From Otatea glauca (Eukaryota > Streptophyta > Magnoliopsida > Poales > Poaceae), in NCBI GenBank assembly GCA_036346275.1, contig CM070722.1:22157336-22221335 (forward strand): DNA of 64,000 nucleotides. The letters are read 5' to 3'. The notes beneath the pieces are model-generated. The model had not been told where the DNA came from. It ran no database searches and was given only the letters and a program-made list of their open reading frames with translations. Positions within the stretch are counted from its first letter, which is position 1. Every line of letters starts with the position of its first letter. Below are positions 11,194-22,387 of the stretch, piece after piece. The translations under genes were made by a program, and so were the position numbers.

Positions 11194-12260
11194 TTGATCG
11201 GGTTAAATCGGATGGGGAAGGGCGATGTTTGGATTGTTGACCCCGGTTGTTCTCGTCATATGACCGGAGATTCTCGTTGGTTCTCTTCCCTAGTCCGAGC
11301 CCCCGGTGATGAGTTAATCACTTTTGGGGATGCATCTTCAGGTAGAGTCATTGCTAAAGGTACTATCTGCATTAACCAAAATTTCATTCTTAAAGATGTT
11401 GCCTTAGTAAGTAAGCTGCAATACAATCTGCTCTTTATTTCTCAGCTTATCGATGACTCTTTCGAGGTAAGCTTCAAGAGTAATGCATGTAGAATTCTTG
11501 ATTCATCAGGAGGGTTAGTTTGCGGGATTTCTCGATTTGGGAGAGTCTTTGGTGCTGATTTTTCTGCTTCTTCTGGAGACTCTCTTCGATGTTTGATTGC
11601 TTCTGAGTCCCGTGATCTATCCTTCTGGCATAGGAGACTTGGTCACATTGGTTTTGATCATTTGACCCGAGTTAGCAGCCACGATCTCATTCGGGGTTTG
11701 CCCAAACTCAAGATGGTCAAAAACTTAGTTTGCTCTCCTTGCCGACATGGCTAGATGGTTACTGCTTCTCATCCTACAGTCACCGTAGTGATGACTGATG
11801 CACCAAGATAGCTTTTACATATGGACACTGTTGGTCCAGCTAGAGTGCAGTCAGCAGGAGGGAAGTGGTATGTTCTTGTCATCCTTGATGATTTTTAGAT
11901 ACTCTTGGGTATTCTTCATGGCCTCGAAGGATGAGACTTTTCTCATTTCGGGGGTTTGGTCAATGGGTTGTCTATTGAGCTCCTGGTGCATTCTGAGCTA
12001 TCTGTGTGATAATGGTACGGAGTTCAAGAATTCCTACTTTGAGAGTTTCGTGTGGAGTCCGGTTTAGAGCATCGGTTCTCTTCTCCTACGCCTCGTGAGA
12101 ATGGCGTAGTGGAAAGGAAGAACAGGACCTTGGTTGAGATGGCGGGACGATGCTAGGCAGTCTGATACTCCTAGGAAGTTTTGAAATGAGGCTATAGCTA
12201 CCGCTTGCCATGTTTCTAATCGGGTGTTTTTGAGAGCACATCCGCATCGCACTTCTTATG
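11194..12260 (+). pseudogene. Copia protease and integrase, broken
   Basis: A 186-codon frame holds the aspartic protease and the start of integrase. The protease site reads VDPGCSRHMTGD, with Pro where the family has Ser or Thr in the D-S/T-G triad, so it should be inactive. The GAG-pre-integrase/zinc region follows (FWHRRLGH, then CSPC), ending in a stop at 11,752. The integrase core continues in other frames: HMDTVGPA with the first Asp, DNGTEFKN with the second near 12,010, and RENGVVERKNRT with the Glu near 12,100. Several stops and shifts separate these pieces. Confidence 0.85.
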
Positions 12261-12671
12261 AGTTGAGGTATGGGCGAAAGCCGGTGTGTCTTATTTTACG
12301 CGTTTTGGTTGCAAGTGTTTTATCTTGAAGTCTAGTAACCTAGATAAGTTTGAGTCTCGCTCTTCTAATGGTATCTTTCTAGGTTACTCGACTTCTTCTC
12401 GTAACTATAAGTGCAGGTGTTGATGCGCATAGGATCATAGAGACTGTGATGTGACCTTTATTGAGGCTAGCCCAGGAGCTAGACCTGATGTTTCATGCTC
12501 TTCTTATCCCTCCGAGACCATCTTTGTAGAAGATGAGGATGATGGAGATGATGGTGTTCCACGGATCCAGTTCCCTCTACACCTAAGGTGCCTCTGTTTC
12601 CATTTCGCACCTCGGGAGACCAGCCCTTGCCTTGAGCTCTCCTTGGTAGTGGCTCTGCTCCTACCTCTTAC

Positions 12672-14300
12672 GTGCATGAGGTAGAGGCCATACCTTCTCG
12701 GTCCTCCCGACATATCCGTAAAGCTCATCCACCGATCGGATCAATGGTGATCTGTTTGAGCGGTCACTCGCTCAAAATTAGGTTTGTCGAGCCGCCTCCA
12801 CTCGCCTTCGTTGCCTCCTTTGAGCCGAAGGATGTTTCTCATGCATTATCCGATGAATCGTGGATTAATGCTATGCATGAGGAACTTGAGAACTTTGAGA
12901 GGAACAAGGTATGGCAGCTTGTTGAGCCTCTATCTGGTCATAATGTCATTGGGACCAAGTGGGTGTTCAAAAACAAGCAGAGTGAGGATGGGGTTGTCAT
13001 TCGCAACAAGGCTAGGCTAGTTGCACAGGGCTTTTCTCAGGTTGAGGGTCTTGACTTTGAGGAGACCTTTGCCCCTGTAGCTAGACTAGAGGCTATTAGG
13101 ATCCTGCTTGCATTCTCTGCATCCCAGAGCTTCAAGCTGTACAAATGGATGTCAAGAGTGCATTCCTCAATGGCTATATTGAGGAAGAGGTTTATGTCAA
13201 ACAACCTCTAGGATTCGAGAACCCCAAGTTTTCGAGTCATGTATACAAGCTCTCCAAAGCTTTGTATGGACTCAAGCAGGCCCCAGAGCATGGTATGAGA
13301 GGCTCAAGTCTTATCTTTTAAGCCATGACTTCAAAATGGGCATAGTAGACAAAACTCTGTTCATCAGACACCATGAGTCTCATTTTCTTCTTTTCCAGAT
13401 TTATGTGGACGATATCATTTTTGGTGGCTCATCTCATTCGCTTGTGTCTCAGTTTTCCGAGGTGACGAGCACAAAGTTTGAGATGAGTATGATGGGCGAG
13501 TTGAGCTATTTTCTTGGCTTTCAAATCAAGCAGACTCGGGAGGGTACTTTCTTGCATCAAGGCAAGTATACCCGTGACCTCCTATGGCGCATCGATATGT
13601 CTGATGGGAAGCCGGTGATGACTCCTATGGCCACCACTGCTGTCCTCGAGCCCGATGAGGATGGTGAGCCTGCTGATCAAAAGGAGTTTTGGAGCATGAT
13701 CGGCTCCCTCTTGTACCTCTCTGCTTCGAGGCCAGACATACATTTCGCTGTGTCTGTGCGCTCGATTTCAAGCTTCTCCTCGAGCCTCTCACCGCCAGGC
13801 GGTCAAGCGCATCTTCAGGTACCTTCGTGCTACCACTGATTATGGTATTTGGTACTCTTCGTCTTCTTGTCTATCTCTTAGAGCCTTTTCCGATGCCGAC
13901 TTTGCTGGCTGTAGGATAGATAGGAAGAGCACTTCTGGCACTTGCCAATTCATCGGCACTTCTCTTATTTCTTGGTCTTTAGGAAGCGATGCAGGGTTGC
14001 ACATCCACGCGAGGCCGAGTATGTTGTCGCTGACCGATTCTTTGTAACAGTGCTCTGGATGAGATCGACCTTACGGGACTATGGGTTAGAGATAGAGAGT
14101 GTGCCACTTTTTGTGACAACACTTCAGCTATTTGCATTGCTAAAAACCCGAGGCAACATTCCGGACCAAACACATTGATATTAGATATCACTTCCTTAGA
14201 GACCATGTGGAGAAGGGAGATATCGCGCTTGATTCGAGAGAGTGACCTTCAATTAGCGATATCTTCACCAAGCCTTTGGATAGCCCAGATTTATTGCCTT
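12672..14300 (+). pseudogene. Copia reverse transcriptase and RNase H, broken
   Basis: The RVT_2 domain begins near 12,830. It shows NKVWQLVEP, GTKWVFKNK, ARLVAQGFSQ and TFAPVARLEAIR. A frameshift near 13,143 is followed by DVKSAFLNG and YGLKQAP. A further frame (13,336-13,839) has the catalytic YVDDIIFG and SYFLGFQIKQ. RNase H pieces follow: AFSDADFAGC near 13,880, a degenerate EAEYV near 14,010, and TKHIDIRYHFLRDHVEKG, the usual copia tail, near 14,165. The domain order confirms Ty1-copia. No single frame spans the region. Confidence 0.88.
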
Positions 14301-16186
14301 GAGGAGTGAGCTTGGAGTCGTGAGCCCTTACGGCCTTTCGTGAGGGGAGCTGGTTTGTATATTATGTATTATATGTTTTTCTTCCAGCTTTTCTTTTCTT
14401 TGTATTTCTTTTGGGTGACTTTGGGCTTGTTTTCTTGAGTTGAGTTCACTCACTTAGACTTCTGACATGCCTTCCATGGACCTCTTATCTTATGCTTTGG
14501 TTGCTATCATGCGTGATTAGCTGTTCTCTCTTCTCTCTAGGTTGAGTTCCCTCACAGTCTTATAAGTCTAGCAGGTATTGGGCCTCCTAGGTAGACAGGG
14601 TCTGTATGCACTCCTTAGTTGGGATCTAGAGTCGACTTCCTATGTCGATCCTTTGGGAAGATAAGAGCGAGTCTAAGCCGTAGTGAGTCTCTTATATCTT
14701 TTCTATGCTCTATAGCCGTCCAGTTTTGCAGTTTCTCGACTTCGTTCTCCTCATTCTGTTTTTCTGGTTATTATTGAGTTCATTCGGTTTTTCTTTGTGC
14801 CTAATCTTGATAATAACTCAACTTTAACCAGATTTGAGCTTAAAATTGATTCATTTGTTGAGGGGGAGTTTGGGAATCCGTTCGTGTATTGCATATAGAC
14901 TGCATTTCCTGTTTAATGAGCTTTGTCTATTATGCAATTGATTTCTTCTTCATGCTATACACCATGCTGCATCATATGGAGGAAATCACTAGCTCAGATA
15001 TGCCCAAGTTCATTTAACTTGCTAAGCTTTAAAATGAAAAAAGTCTTAAATGAAAAACTTGATGAAACTTGTTGCTTTTACTTGCTAGGTTTCTTCTCTA
15101 GAGGTTTGTGCCATAATTTGAGAAATTTTGGAGTTCTCTAGAGTCCCTATAGCAACTTGGGTGAAACTAGATTGATCCATGCTAGAGTCCTTCAATTGCT
15201 CATGAATCATTGTGCTAAAAATGAAAATTAAACAAAATTGACTCTTCTTGTGCACATACGACTCAACACCTTGCATTCACAAGACCGCTTCCCATTGCAC
15301 TTGGGATGAACTTGGAATACATCGTGTTTGACCTAGACCATCCTCTTAAGAGTTCATCTTGAGATGGTCGCATATGGCTTGAGTCAATTGGTTGTCAAAA
15401 GAAAATGCAAATAAATTAAAAACAAAGACATATGTGGGTAAAGAATGCAAATAATGTCAAACATTTGCACCCCTCTATGTCTTGTGTGATGATAAATAAA
15501 AATTTGCATTAAGTGATAAATGAGCCCGAAGGACCTTGTATGCTCTTCTAGATTCCCCAAAGTGTTGAGTAGGTTGAACTCTAGGTTTTCCTTTTGATCC
15601 TTAGAGTGGCTATTCTTCTATTTTTGAAACTAAAGCTAAGTGTTGCACTTGTCAAATCTTGCTAAAAATGAAATATTCAAAACTAAGCTCGTATTTGCAC
15701 TTGGACATGTCTTAGTTTAGTCATCTTCTGAAATTGACAAGCTTGGTGTAATATCCTTCTATTTTGATCAATTGGATAATCTTCAAAGCTCTTTCGATTG
15801 CATTTCATGCATACATAAAAAAAATTGATGCCTATATTGCCAAAAGGGGGAGAAAACGTAGAAAAGGCATCAAGCATCACTAAAAAGATAAAAATGTGAA
15901 TGCTTATTTGGTTATTATGATCTTTGTAAAACTATGCTACTACTTCTGTTGGATCATAATCTCATAACCACATTTGACATGTTTAGTTGGATTTTAGAGT
16001 TTTTGTTGAAAACTTGCTCTTTCTTAAATTTAACTCTAAAATCTAAATTCCTCTTCGTCAACTTGGTCATGGTTCTAATTTCTATCTTTGGATCAAGTTT
16101 GACTTTACAACTAAAAATTGCTTTTTTCTTCATTTTCTTCAAACTCAAATTTATGCCTTTTTGTGTGGTTTGTCAATATACTCATC
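14301..16186 (+). other. Post-pol region of the copia element, no recognisable gene
   Basis: About 1.9 kb lies between the end of RNase H and the purine tract. SIRE/Maximus-type elements often carry an extra region here, sometimes with an envelope-like frame. I see no open frame above about 90 codons and no domain. An internal purine tract, TTGAGGGGGAGTTTGG, lies near 14,858. Confidence 0.5.
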
Positions 16187-16197
16187 AAGGGGGAGAT
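16187..16197 (+). other. Polypurine tract of the copia element
   Basis: AAGGGGGAGAT abuts the start of the 3' LTR directly. It would prime plus-strand DNA synthesis. Confidence 0.85.
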
Positions 16198-17839
16198 TGA
16201 AGGACCATGTGGAGGTCCATCCATGTTTGTGATGAGTATTTGACTTCATTTGAGCAAGGTGTGCTCAAGTTTGAGTTTGATTTGGATTGATTTTCAAAAT
16301 GAAGCATTTTGAGTTGTCTCTGCCAGGAGTGGCAATACCGGTCATATGGACGTGGTAGTGATGAGTTGGATGGTTTATTGAACATCATTGTGGGCATTGC
16401 TATGTGAGGTGTTTCCTTGTCTTTGATGGTTGCAGGGCGACGGTGCTAGGTCATGGTGAGGCGGAGGATGACCAGGACTAGGCGAGGAGCGTCGGAGGTC
16501 CAGACGGTTGGGAGATCGCCGGAATATGATCGGAGATGGAGTCCGGACAAGTCAAGAAGACAAGGAAAGGAGATGATGCTAGCTAGATGCCGCGTGGATC
16601 AATGAGGGCCGTCGGATTGAGGTCTAGTTGATAGGTTAGCGAGTCTAGGTAGTATGCTTTGAAAACCGTGCAAGAAAATCCAGTATGTGTGTGGGTTTTG
16701 GGTTAGCCCTTGCATGGCTGTGTGTGTGGGTTAATCCTAGCCCTTAGATGAGTGCTGTAGGGTTGAGGGACTCATCCAAGGGTGGTAGGTGGCCCAAGAG
16801 TAGTATAAATAGGGGTGGAGGGGTAGCCTCCTTCCTTTGAAGGTTTTGAGGTTTGTGAATGCTCCTTTGAGCTTTGCCCACATGAAAGTGAGGCTTTGTA
16901 ACCTCTCCTTCCAGAAATGAAAGTTTTATCCATCCACCTCTGAATTTATTTTGCGCATTTACATTATGTCTTTACTTTACGCAATTTAAATTCAGCATTT
17001 ACTTTCCCGCAATTACATTCTCGCAATTTACTTTCATGTAATTTGGATTTGCCTCCCCTCCTTCTAAATGCTGCTGATCTTGGATATTTTGAGTGTGTTC
17101 ATATGGTTTTACATCTCTTTTGCACTCTTGGATTGAGTAGAGAACATCTTTTCTTTCAAGTTCCAACTTTGTTCAGAACTTGTTCTTCGCGCTGCAGTCA
17201 GTGTTTGATTTCTATAAAAATCTACAAATTTTTTTTTCAAGTGATTCTATTTGGAGGAGGTGTGGGACTCTGACATCCACTTGCAGAAACATTTTGGAGT
17301 TCACTTGTTGCACCGTTTGGGTGCCATGAGGTGAAAACTGAGCCCCAAACTTTCTGCTCGAAGTTCTTGACCAGACTGTGTTCTTTGATTTTTCCTGTTT
17401 TTTATGTAGGTCTTTTTGAGGAGAAATTTGGTGAAGTTCTTTACGACTCTGATGCTCATAGGGAGAAAAAGTCTCAAAATTTTGTGAGCTGCAGAAACCC
17501 ACCAACCTTCTGTGCAAATTGAGGACAAGTTCTGGAAATTCTGCTTTTGCTTTTCTGAAAGTGACTTTTATGATTTGAATTGATGTCCTTTCTAAAAGCA
17601 AGAGTTTGAATTGATTCCTCTTTATCTTGGACACTAGACAACCAGTATTGTGACTCAAAAATCCCCACATATTTTATGATACTTATCCATGCAAGCTTGG
17701 GGTACACATAGTTGTCTAGTTTTTCAGGTTTTTCACGATTTCCTTTGAGCGATCTTGTCGAGGTTTTTGTTGGAGTATTTTGGGGGAAATTTTATTTACG
17801 ACCATTCACCCCCCCTCTGTTCGCCATCTCGGTCCTTCA
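16198..17839 (+). repeat. 3' LTR of the copia element
   Basis: This LTR is 1,642 bp and collinear with the left LTR. It ends GGTCCTTCA followed by the duplicated TGGTA. The TATA box is kept at 16,804. Small differences from the left LTR are scattered and mostly single-base. Confidence 0.93.
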
Positions 17840-17844
17840 TGGTA

Positions 17845-18554
17845 CGTTATATTTTCAGTGTCATGGAAAAATAATTGCTTGAATAGAAGCCCTTCTATCC
17901 ATTCTAGAAAATTATGTATGTGCAGATTGAAGTCTTCTGTGTATTTCCAACATTGCTGATATGTGGTTTGTAAGGTGCTTAAGTATCATTTATTGCCTCT
18001 TCGATGTTTTAATTAGTTCTTCATGAACCATTATCGCAAATGGTGGATTAGATGTTAGCAACTTAGAACTGTTGTAAAGATGTGTATGTGTATGTATCCT
18101 CGAAAGATGTATATGTGTATATATCCTCGAAAGATGTATATGTGTATGTATTCTTCAAAGATGTATATGTGTATGTATCGTATGTATCCTGGAAAGATGT
18201 CTGTGGTGTAAGTATTTGAAGTTCTGTACATTCATGTTTAAGGCATACAAAATGTGTTAAGATGATTTGGATATATGACTATTCAGTCCACATGTCGACG
18301 TTTAGGTTGCCTTTTTTATACGTGCCACTTCTTCATGATTTGCCTTTGTCCATCCTGTTGCACTTGCTGTCATACTTGTCACATAGTTGTAGTTCTGCAC
18401 CTGCCTTTTGGGAAAAAACTTAGTAAACAAGCATGTTACAGTGTCGAATATGCAAACATCTTATCACGGGATTAACTTTAATGTCAATCTTCATTTGTAT
18501 GTGTCTTTAAAAAATGACCTTGTTAATTTGAAATTTCTGGTAAACTTGCTAGGA
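17845..18554 (+). other. CACTA element 1: intron or leader before the second gene
   Basis: Host sequence resumes after the copia element. It is AT-rich and non-coding apart from a minisatellite. It probably forms intron or leader ahead of the start codon at 18,555. Confidence 0.45.
18079..18195 (+). repeat. 27-bp minisatellite, about four copies
   Basis: The unit is near GATGTATATGTGTATGTATC followed by CTCGAAA. Three copies are 27 bases long and the fourth carries a 9-base internal expansion (CGTATGTAT-like). It lies in the presumed intron of the second CACTA gene. Confidence 0.8.
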
Positions 18555-21305
18555 ATGGCCTCCGACGAAGGACAAGTGCTGGAGGGAGTTGGGCCCTCAA
18601 ACATGGACGAGGGAGGAAGGGGTAGCCCTAACCATAGCCCAACGTCTTATCTGAACTTGCAGGATCCTGCCATGGACCAACCTGACGTTACTAACATAGG
18701 CGAGGTAAAGTTTTAGTACACTGTTGTTCCCAAAACATTGTAGGCCCAGACGACTAATAATTAAGAAGATCAAATTGCATGCTCAGACGTCTGATCAACA
18801 AAGGCAGCGCGCAAGTCGTGGTCCGAACAAGATGCCTAAGTGAATTTTTAACATAGTGGAGCTCTTGGCAGTCGGGGAACCTGCTATACCAGAGTCATCA
18901 TTAGGGCCGTACAGGACAGCATGCGGGGTTCTTGCTAGGGATGATATGCCCATCAGCTGTAGATCATGTATTGGCCGCGGAAGTGACCCATGGGTGGTAC
19001 CCAATGACCTGAAGAACTCGTTATGGGACAAGCTGAAACAAGTTTTCCAGTTCCCCCAAGGGACCGAACTGGTTGCAAAGAAATGAGCACTCTGCATCAT
19101 GTGCACAGCGTGGAAGAATTGGAAGACAGCACTAAACAAGAATTATGTGAAGAATAATGAAACGCCGAATTTTGACACGTACCCAAAGTTAAGGGAGTTT
19201 TGGGATGAATTTGTGGCGTACAAGAGGTTTGAAGAAGCTCACATAGTAAGTCAAATGAACAAAGCAAATGCGGATAAGAATATTCACCCTCACAGACTAG
19301 GAACAGGAGGGTACGTGATGAAATACCAGCATGGGATCGGTCCGAAGAAGAACTAACCCGCAAGGGTATAATTCCTGCGACGGCCACCTTAAGTGAACGA
19401 CCGAAGCACTGGTTGCTTGGGAGGGGTGCTACTATCTCGTATGATGGCAGCTTAAGCTTTAGAAGCGATAGAGAGCAGGAAATGCTGAGCAGAATCACAG
19501 ATGCTCACATGCAGTCTTCCCAAGGATATTTCGCGCCACGAAGGAGAATGACGAGCTAACCGTAGTACAGGTAACAAGGAGCATCCAGGTCGCACCAGAG
19601 GAGTTGGTTTGGTCACGTGGAAAGAGGCCTTCCCCGCAGACGCATGGTTGTACAAGCGTTCAAAGAGATTAAGAGAAGATCAACTGGAACGTCAGATAAA
19701 AGATGTTGTGGCGAGAGCGCTAGAGGAACAGAGAGCGGAACTAGATAAGGCTGTGGAGCAAGCCGTATAGAAAGCTCTTAGCTCACGACCACCACCCAGT
19801 GAAAGCCCTGAGCTCATCAGTCTCGGTGCTCGTAAGAGTAGCTGCGCGTCCACAGGGATTCCCGAAGAGCATGGACTGCATTTTCCTGTGGATGACATCA
19901 AAGAACCGACACCGTGCAAGCTACATTTGGCCGCACATGGCATTACCATAAAGGTGGCTGAGGGCAGGGCTTAGCCATGCCAGGGGTCGCAGGTTTTGCA
20001 CTGTCGCCCGATACCGCAGGGATTCACCAGGGTCGAAGTGGACAGTGTAGTCCGCCAATACCGAAAAATGTAGGTAGAGATCCCTGGCGAGGATGGAAAT
20101 AAAAAACTAGGAGAAAACGTGCATGGCTTCCTCGCGTGGCGCAAGAGCTTGATTAAGTTTGGCTCGGACGATGTGGGCGACAAAGATGATGATCAGCCGC
20201 ACTCTCCACACAGAGACCTCCCGTCCTTCTCGCTGCCAACCAGAAAAAGTCCAACTCCTCCGCCGGCACCAACCAGAAAAAGCCCGACTCCGCCAAAATC
20301 TGAAAAGAATCGAACACCAGAAACATCTCGGCAGTCGGCACCGTTCTCGAAGAAATCTCAACCATCTGTGAACCCAGGACAATCCCAGAAGAAATTATCA
20401 GCTGACATGACTGAAGAAGAACGGAAAAAGCATGTAAGCGCCTGCGTAACATCTCACTTTAAAAAGGTGCCATCATGTAAGAAGACTAAAGTTGATGCTG
20501 ACGCGCAAAAGTTTTTCTTGAGTATGGCAAAAGTGCAAAAGACGGGGCAGGCTTCTGAACCTTGCAAAATGTCGGACTACGAGCGCATATCCAGAAAGCA
20601 ATACTTGCAGGCGGCTAGTGCCGACATGTTAAAGCGGGATGCTCAAGCAAATGCTGCTCAACTAGATGCTCTGGCGCACGGTCTAAGGTGGAAGTTCGTT
20701 ATGGGAAAATCTCTGGTTGAACCAGCTCATTTCAACAACCTTACAACACAACTGCGACGCGTCCATCAGTGGTACATGTAGCACTCCAACGATGGTATGG
20801 AGGCGTTCGCAGTCAGATACACAGAGCAAGATTTCCACAATGGGGATAACATCTGCTGGGTTCTTTTCACGGAGCTGTATATGTTGTACCAGAAAGATGC
20901 CCTGGACGTGAATATACTTAGACTATGGACTTTGTAAGTTTGTCCGTATATCGTTGAGCATTTTTGTACGGTTTAATTGCATGTCTAACTTCTTTCTTAT
21001 GTAGAATGGAGATACAAACATGTAGAAGAAATAACAATGACAATCTAGCATTCCTAGATCTGGGGCTCGTCAACGAGAAGCTTGTGAACGACACTCCACA
21101 GTTCGTTAAAGACTATTTATTTAATACTCCCCATGCCTGGTCGACGTGGCACAGCTGGGAGGCCAGGAAAGCGGAAGCACAGCGAGCAAGAAAGGACCGA
21201 TTGGCGAGACGGAAGAGGCGAGGCAAAACTGAAACAAAACGAGGACCTACCTGCACAGAACGCGACGTGGCATCGCTCTCAAAACGGAAAACCTCCGAAG
21301 TTTAA
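18555..21305 (+). pseudogene. Second CACTA gene (Transposase_24 / TNPA-like), decayed
   Basis: The first exon begins MASDEGQVLEGVGPSN at 18,555 and reaches a plausible donor (GAG|GTAAAG) near 18,706. Coding resumes near 18,787. A Transposase_24-like region (PF03004) runs from about 18,856 to 19,356, with SLWDKLKQVF, FDTYPKLREFW and HPHRLGTGGYVMKY. TGA at 19,084 stands where a Trp codon is expected (KKW). Later pieces include a DUF8039-like stretch (19,880-20,160, ending LAWRKSLIKF), a Pro/Ser-rich linker with TRKSPTP repeats, and a C-terminal piece LAFLDLGLVNEKLV near 21,050 of the kind found in Ulp1-like tails. Proteins of this class are thought to bind the subterminal repeats. At least six stops or shifts make it non-functional. 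Confidence 0.8.
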
Positions 21306-21425
21306 TATAGGTAGTATATTAAATATTACCATATTATATTAGAATTCGTGTAGTTAAATGATATTTTCTTTACACCAAGATTGGAAATATTAAAATTATA
21401 TGGATAAACTTGTCACAAAAGATAC

Positions 21426-22058
21426 TGTTGACATCAAAAACTTGAAATACGTTTTCTCACAATAGGACACTAGACGAACACCTGGTTCAGAGCATGCCAA
21501 TCGATTTGACCTGTAATCGACAAGGTAAAAATATGAAATTCACTCAAAGTCGATCGTGAAGATCAACCGGCTTAAAATCAATCAACCCAAAGCCGATTAA
21601 AACAAGATAAAAGGGTAAGTCTAATTATCCTATTAAGGCTAATCAGAAGATAAAGATAGATCAATTCTGAAGAAGGCGATGCGCAACAAAATCAGAATAA
21701 ATCGAACCTGGGGCGTAATTTGGGGAAGATCAACAATCGGCGATGCGCAACTTTATTGATCAAGATCGAATTACAAAGACTAAATTATAAGAAATACTCC
21801 TAGTTGACAGGAAAAAGTAATGTAAATTGGTGTGTCTGATTTTGATTGATTCATTCTTTGCAGCTCGCCCTTGCCCTTCTTTTATACTCGTCGGCCGATC
21901 ATGTCCTATTACAACACGTTACAAAACCTGATCCGTATCGGCCTCAATTCGGATAGTTTTCCAAATATCTCCAAATATTTCCAAATCGTCCGTTGGTTAC
22001 TGCATGTTGACTTTCTCTTGCCGATTTTGACCATACCTGCCAAATTTTGGTGCAAACA
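21426..22058 (-). repeat. Surviving LTR of the PMD-bearing element
   Basis: It runs from TGTTGACATC to TTTTGGTGCAAACA. On the minus strand it begins TGTTTGCACC and contains GAGTATAAAAGAAGGGC as a likely TATA region. A purine-rich stretch on the minus strand (CAAAAATGTGGGGCATA) abuts it at 22,059-22,075 as a possible polypurine tract, which makes it the 3' LTR. Confidence 0.65.
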
Positions 22059-22387
22059 TATGCCCCACATTTTTGAGAGATGACTCGTTATCTTTCAAAA
22101 TTTGCAAATATCGGCTTTTCTTCGTCGACTAACTGCTAATCCCCTTAGAGTAACTGCCACTTTAATTGCGCCATAATTTTCTGACATGCGTGTAGTGCGT
22201 TTTAACTGCTCATGTCTTTTAAGATTCATTTTCCGTCGCTTCAAATTTTTACCGTGCTACAAATACGCGGCCCCCACACATTCATTCCTCATGCGCACAA
22301 GCTCTTGAATTGCCTGCAATCGGCTTCTTGTCTTCAAATCCTTCAGCGCTCACTGCCTTCAATCGGCTACTCGTCAAGATTGTCTAA

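Larger units (their letters stand above)
6735..17839 (+). mobile_element. Full-length Ty1-copia retrotransposon (Opie/SIRE-like), degenerate
   Basis: The element is 11.1 kb and flanked by the exact 5-bp duplication TGGTA (6,730-6,734 and 17,840-17,844). The LTRs are 1,640 and 1,642 bp and end TGAAGGACC...GGTCCTTCA. A primer-binding site matching initiator Met tRNA follows the left LTR and a purine tract precedes the right LTR. The order gag, protease, integrase, reverse transcriptase, RNase H is that of Ty1-copia. The long gag C-terminal region and the 1.9-kb region after pol resemble the SIRE/Maximus group. All genes are broken by stops and frameshifts. The first ~175 bases of the two LTRs differ at about six positions by eye, so the insertion is not very recent. 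Confidence 0.93.
526..21425 (+). mobile_element. CACTA (En/Spm) DNA transposon, element 1; 5' end intact, 3' end not found
   Basis: The element opens with CACTACTACAGAA at 526, followed by a subterminal array of the motif CACTGCCGGTT in both orientations. A TNP2 transposase gene (1,477-4,675) and a second CACTA gene of Transposase_24 type (18,555-21,305) follow in the same orientation, the usual gene pair of plant CACTA elements. A complete copia retrotransposon (6,735-17,839) is inserted between the two genes; one copy of the TGGTA duplication belongs to the host element. No matching GTAGTG-type 3' terminus was found before the next CACTA end at 25,450. The 3' end is therefore lost, or hidden beyond the retroelement remnant at 21,426-23,971. 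Both genes carry stops, so the element is not autonomous. Confidence 0.85.

Noticed and set aside
14301..16186. Envelope-like gene after copia pol
   Set aside because: The place is right for a SIRE-type envelope-like frame, but no open frame above about 90 codons, signal peptide or membrane segment could be supported.
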